A DNA stretch of 64,000 nucleotides from Nitrosomonas sp. sh817 (GTDB taxonomy: Bacteria > Pseudomonadota > Gammaproteobacteria > Burkholderiales > Nitrosomonadaceae), in the NCBI RefSeq assembly GCF_030908545.1, contig NZ_CP133083.1, positions 372,001-436,000 on the forward strand, in the 5' to 3' direction. The position numbers and the translations under genes are program-made. Positions 57,289 to 64,000 of this stretch are shown one piece after another (position 1 is the stretch's first letter; every line of letters starts with the position of its first letter). The notes under the pieces were generated by a model. It did no database searches. It saw nothing but the letters and a program-made list of their open reading frames with translations, and was not told the DNA's origin.

Positions 57289-58650
57289 TCAACTGATATG
57301 TGTTAGTAAAATGGAATACCCAAATCCTACAGTTGCACAGGCGCAGATGGCGGTCACAATTCCAACTTTGAATTTGAATAAGGCGAAGAATGTCAGGATA
57401 CCGATCACGGCCGAAAACCATTCAAATGACCCTCCAAAACCGTTTGGCCAGAGAACATGGTAAGCAAAGAAAACCGCCAGATTCACAATAACGCCGACCA
57501 CGGCCGCGGTGATGCCGGTCAGCGGCGCTGTGAATTTGATGTCGTGCCGGGTAGCTTCGACTGCGGGAGCGCCCAGCAAGATAAAAAGAAAAGACGGTAG
57601 AAACGTAAAAAATGTTGCAGTAATTGCACCGGCAATACCTGCCAGATACAGTAAATCCCCTCCAAAGAGCGCTTTTGTCCAGCCGCCGACGAATCCTACA
57701 AAAGCAACAATCATGATGAGCGGTCCCGGCGTTGTTTCACCCAAAGCCAATCCATCGATCATTTGTGCTGCGCTCAACCAAGCGTAGTGCTCGACGCCTC
57801 CTTGATAAACATATGGCAAGACTGCATAAGCGCCGCCAAATGTCATTAAGGCTGCTTTGGTGAAAAACCAACCCATTTGTGTCAAGGTGCCATCCCAGTT
57901 AAATTGAACGGCTAACAGAGACATTACTGCGAACCAGCTTGAGAGTCCGGTCAACGCAAAGACAATGAAACGGCTCCATTTGAAGCGAGCGTGTTCGGGA
58001 ACCGGTGTATTGTTATCGATTACTGCGGGGCCGTAGCGATGGCTTGAATCGATAGCGTGCTTGCCGGCCTGAAATTTATCCGGCATAAAATGAGCGCCGG
58101 TATAGCCAATCAAACCAGCCGACAACACGATGTAAGGAAAGGGAAGATCAAAAACAAAGATCGCGATAAAAGCTAATATTGCGATAATACGCAATAGGTT
58201 GTTCCTTAAAGCTCTGGAACCGATACGATAAGCTGCGAAAATAATAATGGCGGTTACCGCGGGTTTGATACCGTACAAAATTCCGGCAACCGCTGGAATC
58301 TCGCTGTAAATTAAGTATATCCATGTCAGAGCCATTAAAATGAACAGAGACGGTAATACAAATAACGTGCCGGCAACAATTCCGCCCCAAGTGCCATGCA
58401 TCAGCCAGCCGATGTAAATCGCCAATTGCTGAGCCTCCGGGCCGGGTAATACCATCGTATAATTCAACGCATGCATAAAGCGTTGTTCAGAAATCCAACG
58501 CCGTCGTTCGACCAATTCTTGATGCATCAGGCTGATTTGGCCGGCTGGCCCGCCGAAGCTGATGAAACCGAGCTTAAGCCAATATCGGAATGCTTCCCAA
58601 AAGGATACCGGGCCAGGTGGAGCGGGGGCATGCTCGGTCGTTTCAGACAT
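57289..58650 (-). CDS. chrA: Chromate transporter, two-domain ChrA type
   Basis: A 453-residue polytopic membrane protein with two CHR halves. Each opens with a conserved block: FGGPAGQISLMHQELVERRR early and FGGAYAVLPYVYQGGVEHY plus GETTPGPLIM in the second half. It should expel chromate. It has no linked chrB regulator in the window. Convergence or coupling with the flagellin gene is not apparent, as about 120 bases separate them. Confidence 0.92.
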   Translation of the reverse strand: MSETTEHAPAPPGPVSFWEAFRYWLKLGFISFGGPAGQISLMHQELVERRRWISEQRFMHALNYTMVLPGPEAQQLAIYIGWLMHGTWGGIVAGTLFVLPSLFILMALTWIYLIYSEIPAVAGILYGIKPAVTAIIIFAAYRIGSRALRNNLLRIIAILAFIAIFVFDLPFPYIVLSAGLIGYTGAHFMPDKFQAGKHAIDSSHRYGPAVIDNNTPVPEHARFKWSRFIVFALTGLSSWFAVMSLLAVQFNWDGTLTQMGWFFTKAALMTFGGAYAVLPYVYQGGVEHYAWLSAAQMIDGLALGETTPGPLIMIVAFVGFVGGWTKALFGGDLLYLAGIAGAITATFFTFLPSFLFILLGAPAVEATRHDIKFTAPLTGITAAVVGVIVNLAVFFAYHVLWPNGFGGSFEWFSAVIGILTFFALFKFKVGIVTAICACATVGFGYSILLTHIS

Positions 58651-58715
58651 TAAGTTCCTTCAATGAGTTATGCGATAACTGCCAAAATGCGGTCCCCGAT
58701 TGGCAGAAGCGGGGG

Positions 58716-59813
58716 TTAACGTTCGACCATCGTCCATCGCCGGTGGTCTTCAGTAGCTCTCTGTAGGACAGAATTTCTTTCTTCTTTGGGAAGTTTACTG
58801 ATTTTTGTGACGGCATCAAAAAATTTATTCATGTCCTGGTCGCTTTGTACAAGAATTGCCTGAAATGCCGGCACCAATTGAGAATAAATCGAAACCGTCG
58901 CCAGTAATGCATTATTCAAAGGCTGGGAGAACCATGAATCATAGAGACTGAGTTCCGGATCATTTGTTTTCAAGTCAGCGAATTCTGTTCGCAATTCATC
59001 GAATATCCGTGCTTTCCCGGCGCGCTTTTCTGCTTCGCTGAGATCCGATTGGAATAAATCTTGTAGGTGCTTGCGATGTTTGAAAATCAGATCGGTGAAA
59101 ATTGTTTCCCGTTCTCGCCGGGCGTTTAATGCGGATTGTTGCAGAACATTACCGCTATGAGCGAACCAGCGTTTAATGCCTTCTTGTTCGACCGCCGTTG
59201 CAAAAGATTCGTTGAAGACGGTGTCGCCAGGCACATAAACAACTTGATGCGCCAGCTCATGAAAAATCAACCGTGCCAGATTTATTTCAGAATAGCTGAT
59301 GAAAGTATTGAGCACCGGATCACTGAACCAGCCCAACGTGGAATAGGCGCGGACTCCGCCGACGTGGACATCATAGCCTTCATTCCTGAGTTCTTCCGCG
59401 TAGCGTTCCGCCTTGGCTTGAGAAAAAAAGCCACGGTAATTAACACAGCCAACTTTCAGAAAGCACCATTCTTTGAGCTGAAGAGACAACTCAGGGGACG
59501 CGAAAACATTCCAGACAACAAAAGGACGTTCCAAATTTGCATAGCTTGTGTAACTCCGGTTATCGGGCAATTTCAATTCACGGCTCGCAAATTTTCGCAA
59601 TTGAACGATTTTAGTTAGCGAATTTTTTAAATTCTGATCGGTATCCGGATTTTCGATAACGGTACTGATTGGTTGCGCTCGACGCAGAACTTCCAGATGT
59701 CCGTCGACCGCTTGCGCATAATAAGGAAGATTCGCGCATGCACTGAGCCAGGTAACGGAGGCTAGGGTAATGACGAATCTGAAATGACTGAAAGTTCGAG
59801 ATACCACGTTCAT
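58716..59813 (-). CDS. Lipoprotein aminopeptidase family (PF10023 type)
   Basis: A 365-residue predicted outer-membrane or periplasmic lipoprotein with lipobox LSAC near residue 26. The zinc site is HELAHQ, followed by NESFATAVEQEG, which is the pattern of the COG4324 predicted aminopeptidases. I chose ATG 59813 because the hydrophobic signal then starts near its N-terminus; an ATG 15 codons upstream is possible. It is single and monocistronic. Confidence 0.8.
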   Translation of the reverse strand: MNVVSRTFSHFRFVITLASVTWLSACANLPYYAQAVDGHLEVLRRAQPISTVIENPDTDQNLKNSLTKIVQLRKFASRELKLPDNRSYTSYANLERPFVVWNVFASPELSLQLKEWCFLKVGCVNYRGFFSQAKAERYAEELRNEGYDVHVGGVRAYSTLGWFSDPVLNTFISYSEINLARLIFHELAHQVVYVPGDTVFNESFATAVEQEGIKRWFAHSGNVLQQSALNARRERETIFTDLIFKHRKHLQDLFQSDLSEAEKRAGKARIFDELRTEFADLKTNDPELSLYDSWFSQPLNNALLATVSIYSQLVPAFQAILVQSDQDMNKFFDAVTKISKLPKEERNSVLQRATEDHRRWTMVER

Positions 59814-60088
59814 GGATGAATGCGATGAAATTAAAAAATTGACACGTCTATTGGGCATTCTAGCTATTTTTCAAGATTTCTTCTCAGCCGGGTTTGAACG
59901 CGCCCGCTCAATTTTGTAGCAAGGTGGTTATCAGATTTTATTTTTCTTGATTAATTCCAGGTTTAGTTTCGCTCACTAAGCGCTATAAATATTTTACCGA
60001 TATTGCCGAAATAAATATGCGTATTTAAAAGGAAATTTCAGGTAAATCCGTTTCCTTTCAAGTTTCTTAGATGCTATGTGTATTGACT

Positions 60089-60499
60089 ATGAAAATAATG
60101 ACAGAAGAATGGCTGATTTTAGGAATCACTTCCGAAGAGCGGACATTCCGGCCCAGCGATTGGTCGGAAAGGCTTTGCGGAGCGCTTGCAAGCTATAACG
60201 ACAAGGGGCGCTGGGAGTATTCCGATTATGCGCAACCGGTAATCTACGAGGGCAAGATTGCTGTTCGAGTGCGAACTTCGTTAAGCATTATCAACAAAAC
60301 GCATTATCAGTTCATTATGGATTTTGCGGCTAATAACCGGCTCAAAATTATTCCTGCTGGAAAAAGTATTTCTCTCGAAGACACTGTTGAAGAAACAATC
60401 GAACAAGCAGAAGTCGTATGGTCTTTAGGAAACTGGATCTTAGCGTTGCTACTGCATCAATGGAAAGCGCGATCGCTGTTCAAAAATCTACCCCGCTGA
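60089..60499 (+). CDS. DUF3579 family protein
   Basis: A protein of about 136 residues of a family found widely in betaproteobacteria. The signature is ILGITSEERTFRPSDWSERLCG near the start and the C-terminal LGNWILALLLHQWKA. Function unknown. Three in-frame ATG codons (60071, 60089, 60098) lack a clear ribosome site, so the exact start is uncertain. It ends 30 bases before the stop of the convergent cytochrome gene. Confidence 0.75.
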   Translation: MKIMTEEWLILGITSEERTFRPSDWSERLCGALASYNDKGRWEYSDYAQPVIYEGKIAVRVRTSLSIINKTHYQFIMDFAANNRLKIIPAGKSISLEDTVEETIEQAEVVWSLGNWILALLLHQWKARSLFKNLPR

Positions 60500-60528
60500 G
60501 GCAAATCAAGTCATTTTCTGTAAATTCA

Positions 60529-62598
60529 TCAAAGCGATTTAAGAAACTCAATCAAATCCAATCGTTGTTCTTTATTCAGAGCTGGAAGCATGGAACCGTC
60601 AGGTAGCGGTGTCCGTCCGGATGCATACTCATGGCCCTCGTTATAATTGCCCCAAATATGGGTGCGGAATAAAAATCCCGGGTATCCTGATGTCTTAAAA
60701 CCAACTTTTTCCGGATCGAATTCACGCGAGCCGACCGTAAATTCGTCCGGCCGATATTCACCGTCAGCAGGATCGCCGGGACGTCTTTTCGGCAATAACA
60801 AATCATATAGCGTTGGAATAGAACCGTTATGCAAATAAGGCGCGGTAGCCCAGATACCGTTCAGAGGCCGGGCCTTATAGGCCATTGCCGATGCAAAAGG
60901 AGAAACGGTGCTGTCGGGGGTATAGTAGCCATTCTTCAGCGATGATTGCACTTCGTTATCAAAAAAGGTGTAAGCAAAATCGAAAGACCGCTCCAGCCAG
61001 CGGCGGATAATCCATTTATCGCTATCGGGAGTGGTCACGACGTTGCGGGTTGCCGCCGTTAACAATGCCACAGCAGGCGCTTGTTGCTGCAATAAGATAT
61101 TTCCTGTGCTGACGCCGACATACTGATTTCTTAAGATGCCGCTATAGCCGACGAAGCCTATGGCGTTTGTGGCCATTTTTGAATCTGTTCCAACCGAATG
61201 AACCGAGATCATTCTAGCGACAATCCGCCGTTCCGGGTCGTTACGCTTGATAAGGCTATGGCAGGCGGCGCAGTACTCCGAATAAATTTCCGCGCCTCGA
61301 GCCATACGTACTTTATCAATTGCAGGCAGGATATGCTCAGGCCATGACGGGGAAGTTAATTTGCGCAAATGATTTTCCACCCGGCGCAGATTGCGGATAT
61401 CGATTGAGGACTGGAAGTCGATATGTTTAGAACCGAATCCTTGTCCGCCTAATACCGAAGATAAAGTGAAGCCGTCCTTTTCCTGCCAATCCAATGTCGC
61501 GAAAACGCCAATGACTTGTCCGGCGTTGCGAGCCATAGGTCCTAATCCGCTATTATCAACCCGGCCATTCCATTGGATATAGTCATGCTGCGGAATATCC
61601 CAAAGGAACGGATAACTGACAGGTGCATCGGCTGGGTTATAGATTTTGTTGCGTAACCGGATGAGTTGCTTGCTGGTCAGATAATCTTGAATTTTCTCAA
61701 TGATGTGATCGCGATCATGGCTGCTTAAAACCGGTTCAACATTGGACATAACCGTTGTCAGTTCATCCTCGGACAGAATGTCAGCCAGCAATTCGCGCAG
61801 TTGTTGCGCGCTCATAATATGTTCCAACACACGATTATAAATACGGCCAAACGCGTCCAGCCGGGCGTAGCCGTAACGCGTCAGCGGACGCTTGCTATCT
61901 CGCGGGGAGTTGACAATGGTGTATGTTTTAATGCGCTGCGCGTATTTCGTGAGATCGGCCAGGATATCGTTGGCGTTGTTGTAATGGCCGTGTTTCAATA
62001 CATTAGCCACGAAGCGGTCACGTTTTTCAGGGTTTTCCAATGTAACCTGCATGGCGGTTGCCAGATCAACCATGAAGGTTTCCATATCGGAATTTGCAGG
62101 GCCACCGTCGATGCGAATGCCAGTGCCTTGATAATTGATCTGAGTGGTGTGGCAAGCCGCGCAAGTGAATCCCATATAAGCTTTACCTTGATATTCGTCA
62201 CGCACCATACCGGCAGGAAGGCCATCCGGATTGCTGGCGGTTGGCCGCTGCGGCAGATAACCGTAACGATCCATGCTGCTATCGTCACGGAATAACTCAG
62301 ACGAACCGGGCTGTTCTAATACCAGGAAAAAGCTGTACGGCAATAAATTGGAGCCTTGTGTGACGGTATAGAACCATAGGCTATCGGCTGCTGACCAACC
62401 TTGATCAAGATAAACGGTTCGAGAAAAATGATTGCCGAATTTGTCCGTTCCGTTCGTAATCGCTCCCCGTTCCGTATCGCTGTCGCGTAATTCATACAAA
62501 CGCCAGGAAATGCCAATGACTAGCCATGTAATCATTAATACCATGATTGTTAATGATAATCTTTTTGAGAAGCGATTGCGGCTAAGTCTGAGGTTCAT
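60529..62598 (-). CDS. Large diheme c-type cytochrome, RoxA-like
   Basis: A 689-residue membrane-anchored or exported protein with one N-terminal hydrophobic segment (about 15-33) and two heme sites, both CAACH, at 146-150 and 443-447. Late in the sequence, LNGIWATAPYLHNGSIPTLYDLL is the pattern of di-heme cytochrome c peroxidase-like proteins and rubber oxygenase RoxA. The size and the wide spacing of the hemes also fit RoxA rather than the 35-kDa peroxidases. A dioxygenase acting on polyisoprene or another substrate is possible, but not proven by sequence. Confidence 0.75.
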   Translation of the reverse strand: MNLRLSRNRFSKRLSLTIMVLMITWLVIGISWRLYELRDSDTERGAITNGTDKFGNHFSRTVYLDQGWSAADSLWFYTVTQGSNLLPYSFFLVLEQPGSSELFRDDSSMDRYGYLPQRPTASNPDGLPAGMVRDEYQGKAYMGFTCAACHTTQINYQGTGIRIDGGPANSDMETFMVDLATAMQVTLENPEKRDRFVANVLKHGHYNNANDILADLTKYAQRIKTYTIVNSPRDSKRPLTRYGYARLDAFGRIYNRVLEHIMSAQQLRELLADILSEDELTTVMSNVEPVLSSHDRDHIIEKIQDYLTSKQLIRLRNKIYNPADAPVSYPFLWDIPQHDYIQWNGRVDNSGLGPMARNAGQVIGVFATLDWQEKDGFTLSSVLGGQGFGSKHIDFQSSIDIRNLRRVENHLRKLTSPSWPEHILPAIDKVRMARGAEIYSEYCAACHSLIKRNDPERRIVARMISVHSVGTDSKMATNAIGFVGYSGILRNQYVGVSTGNILLQQQAPAVALLTAATRNVVTTPDSDKWIIRRWLERSFDFAYTFFDNEVQSSLKNGYYTPDSTVSPFASAMAYKARPLNGIWATAPYLHNGSIPTLYDLLLPKRRPGDPADGEYRPDEFTVGSREFDPEKVGFKTSGYPGFLFRTHIWGNYNEGHEYASGRTPLPDGSMLPALNKEQRLDLIEFLKSL

Positions 62599-62827
62599 AT
62601 CGGATTGGTGTCATTGTTCAGCAAACGTTCAGGTTTCGTTTGTTTAAATCCAGTGCAATTTTTGCTGGGCCATTGTTTCCGAAGTTCATGTGTTGTTTCT
62701 AAGCAACGATAAAAGACCCTATTTAAGCTGATATTAATACTATGAAATTGTTGATTTCATATATGATGATCAGCTTATTTTGTGTGAAGAGAATGTGAAG
62801 AGCATCATAGTTTTTTCAAAGGATGTT

Positions 62828-64000
62828 ATGCAAACTTATTTATTTAAGCATCTGTTTTTAGGCTTAATTGTCATAATCGCATCAAAGATCACTGTAGCGC
62901 AACCGATGGCTCCTCTTCCTTTAGGGGCGGATTCATTAAGACAACCTGAATCGTCATCACCGTCCGTTCGAGAAGTAACGCCATCCATGGCGCCGTTCAG
63001 AAGTGAGCTACCTAAATCGGATGTGCCGTTGCCGGCAGGTGTACCGCAAGGGCCGGTTGTGCTTTATACCATCGAAGAGATACAGCGATTGGGTTTGCAA
63101 GCGAATGGTTTAGTCCTCGCGGCGCGCTCGCAAGTGGGTATGGCGAAAGGCGGCGTTATCGCCGCTACGGCTTATCTCAATCCTGAAGTGATGTTTATGA
63201 TGGGACCGATGGATCGACGGCTGCCGGTTGAATTGACGGGACCTTCCAATGATCAGCGATCGGTCACGGTGATTCAGCCCATCGAAAATCCGTACATGCG
63301 TAACGCCCGTATCGCCGCTTCGGAAGCCATCGTCGACGCCAGTCGAGCCAGCCTAGGTCAAGTCAGCACCGATCTGGCGGCGCTGCTGCGCGTCCGTGCT
63401 TACGAGTTGTTATTGCGGCAAGATCAAGCCGAGCTGGAACAATCGATCTACGACTTATTGAACGTTGTCCGGCAGCGTATTGCGGCCAATGTGGAGCATG
63501 GCGAAGTAGCCCGCTTTGAACTGATTCGCGCCGATACCGAGCTGCAGAGTGCGGCCAATCGCAAGGAAGCGGCGCGGCTGAATGCAGAACGAGCTAAGGT
63601 TTTTTTGATGCAGCTTACAGCCGGAGTTTTACCCGCCAATTTTCAAGTGAAAGGTTCGCTCAAAGACCCGATTGAATTACCATTGCTCGACGATCTACGT
63701 CAGCAAGTGGTCAAAGTCAATCCGGATGTAGTGCGTTTGGAAGCCGAGCAAGAACGCGCCAATCAACGTATCAGCCAGGAGCGAGCCTCGATTTTGCCGT
63801 CGGTGAACGTGATGTATTCCAATTATCAGGACCAGCAATTTCACTCCAACACTGCCGGTTTGAGCGTCAGAATCCCGATCTGGTACCGCCGTAAGGGTGA
63901 AATCGATACCGCAATTCACGATTCCGCACGAATCCGCGAATCGCTTGAATATCGCCGTTACGAAATCGGACAAATATTCGAAGCAGCCTGGCAGGCTTAC
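62828..64000 (+). CDS. TolC-family outer membrane efflux protein, 3' end beyond window
   Basis: The first 391 codons are visible. A signal peptide covers about residues 1-24, then a Pro/Ser-rich segment, then long helices of the TolC fold (EEIQRLGLQANGLVLAARSQ; DLAALLRVRAYELLLRQDQA; RANQRISQERASILPSVNV). This type usually pairs with RND heavy-metal or drug pumps (CusC/CzcC-like), whose genes may follow. AAGGA precedes the ATG. Confidence 0.85.
   Translation, partial: MQTYLFKHLFLGLIVIIASKITVAQPMAPLPLGADSLRQPESSSPSVREVTPSMAPFRSELPKSDVPLPAGVPQGPVVLYTIEEIQRLGLQANGLVLAARSQVGMAKGGVIAATAYLNPEVMFMMGPMDRRLPVELTGPSNDQRSVTVIQPIENPYMRNARIAASEAIVDASRASLGQVSTDLAALLRVRAYELLLRQDQAELEQSIYDLLNVVRQRIAANVEHGEVARFELIRADTELQSAANRKEAARLNAERAKVFLMQLTAGVLPANFQVKGSLKDPIELPLLDDLRQQVVKVNPDVVRLEAEQERANQRISQERASILPSVNVMYSNYQDQQFHSNTAGLSVRIPIWYRRKGEIDTAIHDSARIRESLEYRRYEIGQIFEAAWQAY

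Noticed and set aside
1..64000. tRNA, rRNA or CRISPR arrays
   Set aside because: No T-loop/anticodon pattern, rRNA segment or regularly spaced direct repeat was seen on reading either strand. A tRNAscan-type search would settle it.

Overview
The window looks like a chromosomal segment of a betaproteobacterium, most likely a Nitrosomonas-type member of the Nitrosomonadaceae. That placement is inferred from overall gene content: dapA-bamC, an LptFG pair, xseB-ispA-dxs, FolE2, PEP-CTERM proteins and a large diheme c-type cytochrome. No ammonia-oxidation gene (amo/hao) and no rRNA lies in the window, so it is not proven. I found no tRNA, rRNA or CRISPR array.

Layout. 1-6.5 kb: a biotin carboxylase cut by the window edge, a signal peptide peptidase, the dTDP-rhamnose genes rfbB-rfbD, tilS and accA. 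6.7-9.3 kb: an exported MsrB, the L16 hydroxylase RoxA and two tiny lipoproteins. 9.4-10.5 kb: an apparently intact IS30-family element sitting just behind bamC. 10.5-20.7 kb: bamC, dapA, clpB with a heat-shock-type promoter, a Cache-GGDEF-EAL protein, a glutamate-synthase-like oxidoreductase and nadC. 20.7-25.3 kb: one minus-strand string with three lipid genes (CDP-alcohol phosphatidyltransferase, diacylglycerol-kinase-type lipid kinase, degenerate nucleotidyltransferase), a DUF2959 lipoprotein and an HNH nuclease. 25.4-36.5 kb: lptFG, the isoprenoid string xseB-ispA-dxs, folE2, a divergent ADP-ribosylglycohydrolase, a methyltransferase and an SRPBCC protein.

36.9-43.9 kb holds a seven-gene minus-strand cluster for oxidising a 4-alkylphenol. 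It encodes WrbA-type quinone reductase, an extradiol dioxygenase, a cytochrome c, a Tat-exported protein of unknown function, a p-cresol-methylhydroxylase-type flavoprotein, an aryl-alcohol-type dehydrogenase and an aldehyde dehydrogenase. Together they could take p-cresol or a relative through the alcohol and aldehyde to the acid, with electrons passing to the cytochrome.

47.0-51.4 kb holds a modified-peptide (RiPP) operon: a precursor with five EGKCG motifs, its MNIO/DUF692 maturase and its DUF2063 partner. A soluble histidine kinase and a receiver-TPR protein follow on the same strand. Two copies of one ~142-bp inverted-repeat element flank the whole block in opposite orientation.

52-64 kb holds a PEP-CTERM protein, a decayed IS5-family transposase, a Met-rich Tat-exported multicopper oxidase, a flagellin with an inserted HExxH protease domain (flagellinolysin type), a chromate transporter, a lipoprotein aminopeptidase, a DUF3579 protein, a RoxA-like diheme cytochrome and the start of a TolC-family efflux channel. 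The most notable items are the five-motif metallophore-type RiPP operon, the proteolytic flagellin, the p-cresol cluster and the divergent ADP-ribosylglycohydrolase.
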